A DNA stretch of 64,000 bases from Flavipsychrobacter sp964461535 (GTDB taxonomy: Bacteria; Bacteroidota; Bacteroidia; Chitinophagales; Chitinophagaceae), in assembly GCA_964461535.1 (NCBI GenBank), contig CAYWUY010000003.1:1-64000 (forward strand), read 5' to 3'. Under the pieces are notes generated by a model. The model was not told the origin of the DNA and made no database searches. It saw only the letters and a list, made by a program, of their open reading frames with translations. This document shows positions 17,052 to 25,514 of this stretch, piece after piece. Numbering within the stretch: the first letter of the stretch is position 1; each line of letters begins with the position of its first letter. The position numbers and the translations under genes were made by a program.

Positions 17052-17624
17052 TTATTTATAATGCAATTCTAATTTCTCAATTTTTTCCTTCAAAATTTTC
17101 CTGCCTTCCGACAAGTGCCATTTCGAAGTACCCTCACTAATACCAAGCAGTTTACCAATTTCTTTATGCGTCAAACCCTCCATTACATACATGTTGAATA
17201 CCGTACGAGTAGCATCCGGCAAGGTATGAATAAGCTTTAGTAATTGATCGTAATACAACTTATCAGCTAAATCCTTATTAACAGATTCATCTTTTTCCAC
17301 AAGCACCACTTTATCAGTGTATCTATTATTTTGCTTTACAAAATCTGATACGGCATGAAATATGATTTTTCTCAACCATCCTTCAAATGAGCCCTGAAAA
17401 TTGTACTGATTAATTTTTTGGAAAGCACGCAGGTAGCCGTTATTCATAACTTCTTCCGCCAGCATATCTTGATCGATATAGCGACGAACCATTGCCATCA
17501 TTTTAGGATAAAACATCCTGTACAACCTTTCTTGAGCACTACGTTCGTTACGCATGCACCCTTGAATAAGTTGCTCCAGTTCGCTTACCTGGCTTGTAGC
17601 GGTATATGCCAAAGCTAATGACAA
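17052..17624 (-). CDS. ECF-type RNA polymerase sigma factor
   Basis: A 190-residue sigma-70 family factor. Region 2 covers about residues 28-95 (RLYRMFYPKMMAMVRRYI, FEGWLRKIIFHAVSDF) and region 4 about 130-182 (MYVMEGLTHKEIGKLLGI, SEGTSKWHLSEGRKIL). The start is a TTG at 17624; the first internal ATG would remove 23 residues just before region 2. It is the first gene of a pair with the envelope-spanning protein downstream, the usual order for sigma and anti-sigma. No consensus box precedes it, which would fit recognition of its own promoter by the factor itself, though this is unproved. Confidence 0.92.
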   Translation of the reverse strand: MSLALAYTATSQVSELEQLIQGCMRNERSAQERLYRMFYPKMMAMVRRYIDQDMLAEEVMNNGYLRAFQKINQYNFQGSFEGWLRKIIFHAVSDFVKQNNRYTDKVVLVEKDESVNKDLADKLYYDQLLKLIHTLPDATRTVFNMYVMEGLTHKEIGKLLGISEGTSKWHLSEGRKILKEKIEKLELHYK

Positions 17625-17734
17625 ATATTTGGTTATTAATTGCTTACTATATTACTAGACCTGAATACACTATAAATGGTTGGGTAATGGCAGCATTTTC
17701 AATAAAATTAACAAAAAAAGACGGGGTAAAATAA

Positions 17735-17762
17735 AAGAAGTCGGACTTTAGCCCGACTTCTT
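17735..17762 (-). terminator. Intrinsic terminator of the ileS-dksA transcript
   Basis: The stem AAGAAGTCGG / CCGACTTCTT is perfect for 10 bp and is followed on the minus strand by TTTATTTTA. It lies 20 bases after the DksA-like gene. Confidence 0.8.
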
Positions 17763-17782
17763 AAAAATAAATGATATTAAAA

Positions 17783-18895
17783 TTAATTTTGCTTTGTATT
17801 CATCATTTTTTTAGCCTCTATGCTTAGTGTAGCATGTGGCACTGCTCTTAAACGAGCCTTATCTATCAACTTACCGGTAACACGACAAATACCATAAGTT
17901 TTATTTTCAATTCTTACTAAGGCCTTTTCAAGATGGTTCATAAACTGGATTTGACGACTAGCCAACTGTGCTAATTGCTCGCGCTCCATAGCACCACTAC
18001 CGTCTTCCATATTCATATATCTATTTTCTGTATCCTCAGTACCTGCCTCATCTTTACGAGTAATAACACCTTGTAGATACACCAACTCTTTTCTAGCAGC
18101 CTCTAATCTGTTAGTTATCAACTCTTTAAACTCAGCTAACTCCTCATCGCTGTATCTGTAAACAGTTACAGGTGCCGGAGCTGGTTCATCTAATATGCTT
18201 CTGTATACTTCTGTTTTGTATGGTAAATCTGTAGATTCTTCTTGAACCGGTTTAGATTTATTTTCCAATTTACGATGTGCAACTATAACCTGAGGTTTTT
18301 TCTCAGTTGGCCTTGCAGCAGGTGTAGCAGTTGGTCTTGGTGTAGGAGCAGCCTGTAAAGACTTAGCAGATATAACCTTTCTAGGCAACTCGGCAACTGA
18401 CTTTTTAGCTGGAGCTGATTCTTTAGCTGATTTCTTAGCCGGCTCAGCCTTAACAGCAGCTTTTTTAGCTACTTCTTCTTTAACAGGAGCCTCTTTTTTA
18501 GCAGCAACCTTCTTAACAGGTTCAGCAACTACTTCTTTTGCTGCTTTTTTTGTTGTTACTTCTTTTGTTGGTTTAGTATTTTCAGTGGTACCTTTCTTCA
18601 TTTGTTGTGCTTTTTTTGCGGGTGTTGCGCTTTTTACAGCGGTTTTAGCTTTTACTGCCACACCTTTTTTCTCTGCAGGAGCTTTTGGAGCCACCTTTGC
18701 AGGTGCTGATTTTTTAACGGGAGCCGCTTTCCCTTTAACAGCTTGTTTAGCAGGTGCAGCTTTTTTCACGGCTGTCTTTTCACTCTTCTTCGTTGCTACT
18801 GAACTCTTAGCCGTCACAGCTTTTTTTACTGGTGCATTCTTTTTAACTGGCTTTGCATTTGCTTTGGCTGCCGCTTTAGTAGTTTTTGTAGCCAT
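17783..18895 (-). CDS. DksA/TraR-family protein with histone-H1-like Lys/Ala tail
   Basis: A 370-residue protein. Residues 1-200 are a Lys/Ala/Pro-rich disordered tail like eukaryotic H1 or AlgP, with many AKK and PAKK repeats. Residues 245-365 form a DksA-like coiled coil and C-terminal finger. DksA binds the RNA polymerase secondary channel and tunes rRNA and stress promoters. Only one of the four zinc cysteines remains (Cys337 in YGICRVTGK; the others are Thr340, Ser358 and Ala361), so the finger must fold without zinc, as in Bacteroidota relatives. The tail could bind DNA or RNA, which is inference. It starts 5 bp after ileS, an arrangement seen across the phylum. Confidence 0.88.
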   Translation of the reverse strand: MATKTTKAAAKANAKPVKKNAPVKKAVTAKSSVATKKSEKTAVKKAAPAKQAVKGKAAPVKKSAPAKVAPKAPAEKKGVAVKAKTAVKSATPAKKAQQMKKGTTENTKPTKEVTTKKAAKEVVAEPVKKVAAKKEAPVKEEVAKKAAVKAEPAKKSAKESAPAKKSVAELPRKVISAKSLQAAPTPRPTATPAARPTEKKPQVIVAHRKLENKSKPVQEESTDLPYKTEVYRSILDEPAPAPVTVYRYSDEELAEFKELITNRLEAARKELVYLQGVITRKDEAGTEDTENRYMNMEDGSGAMEREQLAQLASRQIQFMNHLEKALVRIENKTYGICRVTGKLIDKARLRAVPHATLSIEAKKMMNTKQN

Positions 18896-18900
18896 GACCG

Positions 18901-21900
18901 TTATACTTTTTTGTGTATGTTAACTTTAATATTTATCTCATTAACCTCAATTTCAGTGCCTTCAGTCATTTCTGGCATTAGCTTAATACTGTCTGCCAAA
19001 ATTTCGGCGCAAATATAATCATGAAAATTAATTATTGCACTTTTTAATGACTCATCTTCTTGAATCTTAACATCAATCCTATCTGTAAGCTCGAAATTGC
19101 TCTCTTTTCTAATTTTTTGAATACGATTTACTATTTCTCTAGCATTACCTTCATCTTTCAATTCAGGAGTTACTGTAACATCTAAGGCAACTGTTAAATC
19201 GTCTTTACTAGCTACAGACCATCCAGGTATGTCTTCAGCAATTATTTCTACATCCTCTATACCTATCTCTACATATTCGTCTTTAACCAACAAACTAAAC
19301 ACTTTATTTTTCTCAAGTGCGGCAATTTCTGTTTGCCCCATTTGATTTATTGCTGCCGCCACATCTTTCATCTTAGCGCCCATACGTGCACCAAGAGCCT
19401 TGAAATTAGGTTTTACTTTTTTCTTAATAAATCCATCATCGTTGGTAAGATATGATATTTCCTTGATATTTACCTCACTCTTTACCAATTCTTCTATCAG
19501 CTCTATCTGCGTCTTCATTTTACCATCCATTACAGGAATTAATATTTTTTGTAATGGTTGTCTCACTTTTATATTTACCTTTTTGCGCAAAGACAATACT
19601 AGCGAAGATATATCTTGTGCTAAATGCATTCTTTGCTCTAAATCAGCATCTATAATACTTAAATCTGCTACCGGATAATTAGCCAAATGAACAGACTCCG
19701 CTGAATTTCTTCCAGTTATAGCATTTAAGTTTTGATACATCCAATCGGCAAAAAATGGAGCTATTGGAGCTGTCAATAACATTAATGTCTCTAAACACTC
19801 ATACAAAGTTTGGTAAGCACATATTTTATCATGCTCGTACTCCCCTTTCCAGAAACGACGGCGACATAATCTTACATACCAGTTACTCAACTGTTCGTCT
19901 AAGAAATACTCCATTGCCCTACCAGCTTGCGTAGGTTCGTAGTCATTCAATGCATCGGTAACAGTTTTTACCAAAGACTGCAATGAAGATAAAATCCACC
20001 TATCTATTTCAGGCCTTTCTGCAACCGGTATGTATTGCTCTTTAAAAGAGAATCCATCGACATTAGCATATAACGCAAAAAACTGATACGTATTATATAA
20101 AGTACCAAAATATTTGCGTTGCACCTCTTTAATACCCTCAATATCAAACTTTAAGCTATCCCAAGGCGATGCGTTAGTTATTAAATACCAACGCGTAGCA
20201 TCTGCACTGTGCTTATCTATAGTGTCGAAAGGATCTACTACATTGCCCAAACGTTTGCTCATTTTATTGCCATTTTTATCCAATACTAAGCCATTGCTTA
20301 CTACTGTTTTATAGGCAACACTATCGAAAAGCATAACGCCAAGTGCATGTAACGTGTAAAACCAACCACGAGTTTGGTCTACACCCTCAGCAATAAAGTC
20401 TGCTGGAAAGTTATTTTTTAATTCTTGTAATGGATTCTTATTGAAAGGATAGTGCAGTTGTGCATATGGCATAGCTCCACTATCAAACCAAACATCTATT
20501 AAATCAGGTTCGCGGCGCATAGGCTTTCCACTATCTGACACTAATATTATTTGATCTACAAAAGGCTTGTGTAAATCTAATTTCTCGTAGTTGCTTTCAT
20601 AAGACATTGTTGTTTCGTCAGCACTAGGATTAACATGAACATCTAAAAGCTGATTTAAGCCAAGAACCTTATTTGCTTTATGCGCTTCGCTTATAAGCTC
20701 ATTTACACTACCTATACATTTAGTTTCTTCACCATCTTCAGAAACCCAAACCGGCAAAGGAGTACCCCAAAAACGGCTACGACTTAGATTCCAATCCACC
20801 ATATTTTCTAACCAGTTGCCAAACCTACCCTCTCCGGTAGCTTTAGGCTTCCAGTTTATTGTTTTATTAAGCTCTATCATTCTATCCTTTACTGCTGTGG
20901 TTCTTATAAACCATGCATCTAGCGGATAATAAATTATAGGCTTATCTGTACGCCAGCAATGCGGATATGTGTGCTCGTACTTTTCAACTTTAAAAGCATG
21001 ACCGCTAAGTTTTAGCTTAACAGCAATGTCTACGTCCACATCCTTGTATTCAGAATCGTTTTTGTAGTTTTTTACATATCTACCGCTAAACTCACCGGTA
21101 GAATCAATGAACTTACCTTCTTTATCTACCATGGTAAGTATGCCTATATTGTGTTTTTTGCCCACTTTATAGTCATCTGCACCAAAAGCAGGAGCGGTAT
21201 GCACTATACCGGTACCATCTTCTGTAGTAACGAAATCACCGGTTATAACCCTCCATGGGTCACCACCGGTTATTTCTTTAGTGTTTCCACTAAAAGGCAA
21301 TAATTGTTCATATCTCAACCCTTCAAGTGCTGCTCCCTTGTACTCTGCTATAATGTGCCAAGGCAATATTTTGCTTTCAGCATTATAGATGGTAAAATCA
21401 GAAGTCTCACCCTCAGGTTTGAAAAATTTACCTAATAAAGCTTTAGCTAATATTACGGTTGCGGGCTCATGCGTATATGGATTATATGTTTGTACAACAA
21501 CATAATCGATATTAGGCCCCACAGTAAGACCGCAGTTGCTTGGCAATGTCCAAGGAGTAGTAGTCCATGCCATAAAAGATACAGGACCAACTTTTTCATA
21601 CGGAGCCCAAGCATTAGCTGCCAACGTATGCAACTCTTGTTGTAAAGAATTCTCAGATGTAGCCAATTTGGCAAGTCTGAACATAGCTACAACTGTTGTA
21701 TCCTTTACATCTTTATATGTACCTGGCTGGTTAAGTTCATGACTACTTAAGCCCGTACCGGCAGCTGGTGAATAAGGTTGTATGCTAACACTTTTATACA
21801 ATAATCCTTTATTGTATAGCTGTTTTAATGCCCACCATAGCGTTTCAATATATTCATTATCGAAGGTGATGTATGGATTTCCCATATCCACCCAATAACC

Positions 21901-22317
21901 CATTTTTTCAGTTATCTCTTCCCACTTATCCTTGTAGCGCATTACCACTTCTCTACACTTTTTATTGTAGTCTTCAACGGTAATTTTTACGCCTATATCT
22001 TCCTTAGTTATACCTAATTCTTTCTCAACACCTAACTCCACAGGTAGTCCATGTGTGTCCCAACCTGCTTTTCTTTCTACCAAAAAACCTTGCATGGTTT
22101 TATACCTACATACCATATCTTTTAGTGTACGCGATATTACGTGGTGAATACCAGGCATACCATTAGCACTAGGCGGACCTTCATAAAACACAAAAGGTGT
22201 GTTATTTCTGCGTTGAGAGATACTTTTTTCAAAATATTGCCCATCTTTCCATTTGCCAAGCATTTCTTGCTCTATGGAGGGCATATTCAATCCCTTAAAT
22301 TCCCTGTACTTGCTCAT
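18901..22317 (-). CDS. ileS: Isoleucyl-tRNA synthetase, IleS2-type with GIHH signature
   Basis: An 1138-residue class I synthetase charging tRNA-Ile. Diagnostic pieces are YEGPPSANGMPG, the signature GIHH (residues 56-59), GWDTHGLPVELGVEKELG, an editing domain from about 210 to 410, DVWFDSGAMPYAQLHYP and the KMSKR loop. The signature tetrad reads GXHH in place of the canonical HXGH. The start is the ATG at 22317: the in-frame ATG at 22374 adds 19 hydrophobic residues unlike any synthetase N-terminus. A TAnnTTTG box lies 85 bases upstream. The length and the eukaryote-like sequence fit the IleRS2 class, known for tolerance to mupirocin. The DksA gene follows after 5 bp. Confidence 0.96.
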   Translation of the reverse strand: MSKYREFKGLNMPSIEQEMLGKWKDGQYFEKSISQRRNNTPFVFYEGPPSANGMPGIHHVISRTLKDMVCRYKTMQGFLVERKAGWDTHGLPVELGVEKELGITKEDIGVKITVEDYNKKCREVVMRYKDKWEEITEKMGYWVDMGNPYITFDNEYIETLWWALKQLYNKGLLYKSVSIQPYSPAAGTGLSSHELNQPGTYKDVKDTTVVAMFRLAKLATSENSLQQELHTLAANAWAPYEKVGPVSFMAWTTTPWTLPSNCGLTVGPNIDYVVVQTYNPYTHEPATVILAKALLGKFFKPEGETSDFTIYNAESKILPWHIIAEYKGAALEGLRYEQLLPFSGNTKEITGGDPWRVITGDFVTTEDGTGIVHTAPAFGADDYKVGKKHNIGILTMVDKEGKFIDSTGEFSGRYVKNYKNDSEYKDVDVDIAVKLKLSGHAFKVEKYEHTYPHCWRTDKPIIYYPLDAWFIRTTAVKDRMIELNKTINWKPKATGEGRFGNWLENMVDWNLSRSRFWGTPLPVWVSEDGEETKCIGSVNELISEAHKANKVLGLNQLLDVHVNPSADETTMSYESNYEKLDLHKPFVDQIILVSDSGKPMRREPDLIDVWFDSGAMPYAQLHYPFNKNPLQELKNNFPADFIAEGVDQTRGWFYTLHALGVMLFDSVAYKTVVSNGLVLDKNGNKMSKRLGNVVDPFDTIDKHSADATRWYLITNASPWDSLKFDIEGIKEVQRKYFGTLYNTYQFFALYANVDGFSFKEQYIPVAERPEIDRWILSSLQSLVKTVTDALNDYEPTQAGRAMEYFLDEQLSNWYVRLCRRRFWKGEYEHDKICAYQTLYECLETLMLLTAPIAPFFADWMYQNLNAITGRNSAESVHLANYPVADLSIIDADLEQRMHLAQDISSLVLSLRKKVNIKVRQPLQKILIPVMDGKMKTQIELIEELVKSEVNIKEISYLTNDDGFIKKKVKPNFKALGARMGAKMKDVAAAINQMGQTEIAALEKNKVFSLLVKDEYVEIGIEDVEIIAEDIPGWSVASKDDLTVALDVTVTPELKDEGNAREIVNRIQKIRKESNFELTDRIDVKIQEDESLKSAIINFHDYICAEILADSIKLMPEMTEGTEIEVNEINIKVNIHKKV

Positions 22318-22402
22318 TAATCGATTTATCGGTAGTAATATGTATACTATAAAGGGGAAGTGAGTTATTGACACTACACAATTAGCCCATTATAAAGTTG
22401 CG

Positions 22403-22410
22403 CAAATGTA
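22403..22410 (-). promoter_or_regulatory. TAnnTTTG -7 box for ileS-dksA
   Basis: The minus strand reads TACATTTG, 85 bases before the chosen ileS start at 22317 and 28 bases before the rejected start at 22374. A leader of about 80 bases results; I saw no T-box-like structure in it, but did not fold it. Confidence 0.5.
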
Positions 22411-22519
22411 CTGAGATTTCGGGAAAAGTATATGTGACAGGATTGCTAAGATAATATAGGAGAAGATATTTAATAACAGTTTATTCAGATAACAAACTAT
22501 TAGATAGGAAGGATTAAGA

Positions 22520-22876
22520 TTAAGGCTTTACTACTACCTCGCCTAGCACTGCAAAAACTTTAGATTCAGTACCATTTTTTATAACTATAGTATGCACACC
22601 TGCAGACAAAGAACCAGACAAAACAAATGATTTACCTGCCGATACATTGCTGTATAATTCTAATTCTCCGTTTGCATTGGTAACCAATACTTCGCTATTG
22701 CTTGATGGCAAACCATAAAATGTAATACGGTTATTGCTATAGTCCATTTTAGTATTTGCTAGTGCACCTTTTGCTGCTTTAGCTGCAAATAATTTTGGAG
22801 TAGTATTCCAAGAACGAGCTACAGCGCTAAGACTGAATAATGTAACTAAACCGGCAATAATAACTGTGTTTTTCAT
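22520..22876 (-). CDS. Small secreted protein with sorting-domain-like beta fold
   Basis: A 118-residue exported protein with a signal peptide ending near VARS. Nearly all of the mature part (about residues 45-118) reads as a beta-sandwich: ITFYGLPSSNSEVLVTNANG, then LSGSLSAGVHTIVIKNG. This resembles the C-terminal sorting domain of type IX secretion cargo, which has the same NxxG and LSxGxYxxxI rhythm, but here it stands alone without cargo. The likeness is by eye only. No operon partner; the neighbouring L19 gene has its own terminator upstream. Function unknown. Confidence 0.7.
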   Translation of the reverse strand: MKNTVIIAGLVTLFSLSAVARSWNTTPKLFAAKAAKGALANTKMDYSNNRITFYGLPSSNSEVLVTNANGELELYSNVSAGKSFVLSGSLSAGVHTIVIKNGTESKVFAVLGEVVVKP

Positions 22877-22984
22877 AACTTATCAATTTTGTTGTTGTAC
22901 ATATATATGTCGCAACACAGCATAGTTTTGTTACAAAAAATTTGAAATATTTTATTTATTAATTTGATTGAACAACAAAAAAAT

Positions 22985-23010
22985 AAGGCATACTTGGAAA
23001 AGTATGCCTT
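22985..23010 (-). terminator. Intrinsic terminator of rplS
   Basis: The stem AAGGCATACTT / AAGTATGCCTT (11 bp, loop GGAA) is followed on the minus strand by TATTTTTTTG, 22 bases past the rplS stop. Confidence 0.85.
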
Positions 23011-23032
23011 AGAATATTGTAAGAACAACAAA

Positions 23033-23401
23033 TTATTTTTTTGCTGAAGCGTGTATTTGTTTTTTCTCTTTGATACGAGCTGATTTACCAGAACGCTCAC
23101 GTAAGTAGAACAATTTAGCACGACGAACACGACCAACTTTATTCAACACGATAGACTCGATGTTAGGAGAATAAAGAGGGAATAGACGCTCAACACCAAC
23201 ACCGTCAGAAATTTTACGAACTGTGAAAGATTGAGTGTGACCAGTACCTTGACGCTTTAATACGTCACCTTTAAAAGACTGGATACGCTCTTTATTACCT
23301 TCAATAATTTTATAGTTAACAGTGATATTATCACCTGCTTTAAATTTTGGGAATTCTTTCTTACCGGTTAGTTGTTCGTGTACAAAAGCTACTGCTTCCA
23401 T
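23033..23401 (-). CDS. rplS: 50S ribosomal protein L19
   Basis: A 122-residue ribosomal protein at the interface of the subunits. Family pieces are clear: FKAGDNITVNYKI, IQSFKGDVLKRQG, FTVRKISDGVGVERLFPLYS and KLFYLRERSGKSARIKEK. The ATG at 23401 is preferred over the in-frame TTG two codons earlier. A TACCTTTG box lies 22 bases upstream and a strong terminator follows, so it is transcribed alone rather than with rpsP-rimM-trmD as in many bacteria. Alone-standing rplS is usual in this phylum. Confidence 0.97.
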   Translation of the reverse strand: MEAVAFVHEQLTGKKEFPKFKAGDNITVNYKIIEGNKERIQSFKGDVLKRQGTGHTQSFTVRKISDGVGVERLFPLYSPNIESIVLNKVGRVRRAKLFYLRERSGKSARIKEKKQIHASAKK

Positions 23402-23423
23402 TTTCAAATTATTTTTGGGACTG

Positions 23424-23431
23424 CAAAGGTA
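23424..23431 (-). promoter_or_regulatory. TAnnTTTG -7 box for rplS
   Basis: The minus strand reads TACCTTTG, 22 bases before the ATG at 23401. Confidence 0.6.
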
Positions 23432-23603
23432 ATAATAAAATCATTTACAAAACAATTTTTTTATGTCTTTTGTAAAAAATAATCTCAAAATGCAGACAAG
23501 CTACTGATTATCAACATTTTGAGGTGCCAATTTTATTATTCCGAGCAGTCGGGTTATAAATCAAATAGAGTGCAAATATATGAAATAGTGCTGCCTTTTT
23601 GAA

Positions 23604-23611
23604 TATATTTG
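23604..23611 (+). promoter_or_regulatory. TAnnTTTG -7 box, near-leaderless gene
   Basis: TATATTTG ends seven bases before the ATG at 23619, so the message would begin within a few bases of the start codon. Confidence 0.5.
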
Positions 23612-23618
23612 TTAGTAT

Positions 23619-24512
23619 ATGCAATTGCCGAACATGCGCTCTATATTATTTGTGCTTTTTGCTGCTATTATCCTGAATAATACTGCAAATGCTCAATATG
23701 GCTTATACCATATAGAACGCGCTATACCAACCGACCCTCTTGACAAACTAACATATCTATCAGTAGCGAGTCAAATATCATCTGATAATGTGTGGATGGG
23801 CAGAAAACACAGCAAAGCTATACCCTACCTTACTACCTATCTGAAGTATAATCTATATTTTGGACTGGAACTGTCGGCTGCTACTTCATACACACATACC
23901 GATTCAAATGGCAGATTTGATAGAAATCAAATAGGAATTGCTTGGAACAGAAACTTAGGAAAATACAACTATTGGTATGTTAGTGTAGGCTATAACCAAT
24001 ACTTCAATTACGAGAAAAGTAAAACCATTAATGCGGGAATCAGCTCCATGCTATATATGCAAGTTTGGTACAAGAAAACTATCATAGAGCCTAGGTTATC
24101 TTACATATACACATCAGGAGATGCTAGTGATGGTGCTTGGATAGGTGAAATATGCCACACTTTTAGGTTCAAGAACCAGCAAATTGAGGTAATACCAAAC
24201 ATTGGTGCTAGCATTTCAAGTGCAAATTTTTATAATAATTACCTATACAGACAATACGAGCATACACCATGGGCTAGTAATTATTTACAAAAAAGAATAG
24301 AAGACCCTGAAGCTAATAGACTAATGTGTATGTCTATATCCTGTCCTGTTAACTATTACACTAGAAATGGCTGGCTACTATCACTAAAACCATCGTATAT
24401 AGTACCGTCTAGCTCAATTAACATAATTGAAGGTTCTAAAAAAAGCCACGAAACTGCAAATACAAGTATAGTATTACAACTAGATGCCTGCTATAGAATA
24501 GAGCGAAAATAG
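23619..24512 (+). CDS. Secreted or outer-membrane protein of unknown function
   Basis: A 297-residue protein with a signal peptide (residues 6-25, ending NTANAQ). The rest alternates aromatic and polar residues in strand-length stretches (YLTTYLKYNLYFGLELSAAT, YWYVSVGYNQYF, GWLLSLKPSYIV), which fits an outer-membrane beta-barrel. No family is recognised. It has its own promoter box and no operon partner. The ATG at 23619 is used because of its tight spacing to the box; an ATG five codons later is also possible. Confidence 0.72.
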   Translation: MQLPNMRSILFVLFAAIILNNTANAQYGLYHIERAIPTDPLDKLTYLSVASQISSDNVWMGRKHSKAIPYLTTYLKYNLYFGLELSAATSYTHTDSNGRFDRNQIGIAWNRNLGKYNYWYVSVGYNQYFNYEKSKTINAGISSMLYMQVWYKKTIIEPRLSYIYTSGDASDGAWIGEICHTFRFKNQQIEVIPNIGASISSANFYNNYLYRQYEHTPWASNYLQKRIEDPEANRLMCMSISCPVNYYTRNGWLLSLKPSYIVPSSSINIIEGSKKSHETANTSIVLQLDACYRIERK

Positions 24513-24655
24513 TTTTATGCTTTAGGAAATATGACCTATTTCTTAACTTTTGGCATAAGCTTTAGTTAAAACACTAAAAATTAGACACATAGAATTATCA
24601 CCATGTGCAATAACAATATAACTTTACGAGAACAATAAATTAATCACTTTTAGAA

Positions 24656-25417
24656 ATGTCTTATTCTAACCAATCTAACGAACTATCAAGCTACTCAGTT
24701 ATTGAAAGCCATCAGATTCCTGCCGGCGCTATTTCAAAAAAATTCATGGCAAGCGTTTTCTTGTGGATGTTTATAGCACTAGGAATATCTGCGGTAGTTG
24801 CTTTATTCATTGCATCAGACACATCAAACCTGTCTTATTTTTATGAGGTAAGTGGTAATAAGATACACCGCACAGGACTAGGAACACTAGTATCTTTTGC
24901 ACCCTTAGCATTTATTCTTACACTTTCTTTCGGCTTCAACAGACTTTCATCTACAGTGATAGCAGTAATACTATCTCTTTTTGCAGCTTCAATGGGTGCT
25001 AGCATCAGTCTTTGGCTAGTAGTATACAGTGCTGCATCTGTAATATCATGCTTTTTGTCTGCGGCTGCTATGTTTGGTGTAATGGCAGTTATGGGCTATA
25101 CTACAGATAAAGATCTTACTAAAATGGGCTCTATTCTAATGATGGCTCTTGTAGGTATTGTTATTGCTAGTATGATTAACTTCTTCATGCACAGTGAAGG
25201 CATGAGTTATATCATCAGCTTTATATCTGTTATCATCTTTACCGGCTTAACAGCTTATGATGTGCAAAAATTAAAAGTTATAGGTGCTGGTCTTGCTTAC
25301 GAAGGGATACAAAACAACGAAACTAAAAAACTAGCTCTGTTAGGTGCATTAAATCTATATCTTGATTTTGTGAACATATTCTTGTCGCTATTACGAATTT
25401 TCGGAAAAAGAGATTAA
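24656..25417 (+). CDS. Bax inhibitor-1/YccA family membrane protein
   Basis: A 253-residue integral membrane protein with seven hydrophobic helices. The conserved acidic residues near the C-terminus are present in FTGLTAYDVQKLK and LYLDFVNIFLSLLRIFG; in the structurally studied bacterial member these aspartates gate a pH-sensitive calcium leak. An N-terminal soluble segment of about 30 residues precedes helix 1. Its role in bacteria is unclear; stress or calcium homeostasis is proposed. A terminator with six T follows. Confidence 0.93.
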   Translation: MSYSNQSNELSSYSVIESHQIPAGAISKKFMASVFLWMFIALGISAVVALFIASDTSNLSYFYEVSGNKIHRTGLGTLVSFAPLAFILTLSFGFNRLSSTVIAVILSLFAASMGASISLWLVVYSAASVISCFLSAAAMFGVMAVMGYTTDKDLTKMGSILMMALVGIVIASMINFFMHSEGMSYIISFISVIIFTGLTAYDVQKLKVIGAGLAYEGIQNNETKKLALLGALNLYLDFVNIFLSLLRIFGKRD

Positions 25418-25441
25418 TAATACATTTTGCAATATTTAAGT

Positions 25442-25472
25442 AAAGTCCTCCTTGTAAAAGGGGGACTTTTTT
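25442..25472 (+). terminator. Intrinsic terminator after the BI-1 family gene
   Basis: The stem AAAGTCCTCC / GGGGGACTTT (one G-T pair) is followed by a T run, 25 bases after the stop. Confidence 0.85.
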
Positions 25473-25498
25473 ATCAGTATACTCAAGAATATAAAATT

Positions 25499-25506
25499 TA
25501 CCTTTG
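25499..25506 (+). promoter_or_regulatory. TAnnTTTG -7 box for the ABC-F gene
   Basis: TACCTTTG ends eight bases before the ATG at 25515, leaving a leader of only a few bases. ABC-F resistance genes are often controlled by long leaders with attenuators; there is no room for one here, so this looks like a housekeeping member. Confidence 0.55.
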
Positions 25507-25514
25507 CCACGTAT

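Noticed and set aside
17622..17631. CAAATATTTG palindrome at the sigma-factor start
   Set aside because: It contains the start codon region and lacks the TA at the right spacing for a -7 box; a ten-base A/T palindrome is expected by chance here.
18585..18923. Open frame of 112 codons on the plus strand, opposite the DksA tail
   Set aside because: Frames opposite Lys/Ala-rich coding sequence give long Phe/Ala-rich open stretches by composition alone, and this one overlaps the ileS stop.
22318..22374. Earlier ATG for IleRS
   Set aside because: It adds a 19-residue hydrophobic lead unlike any IleRS N-terminus, and the first IleRS-like residues begin at the ATG at 22317.
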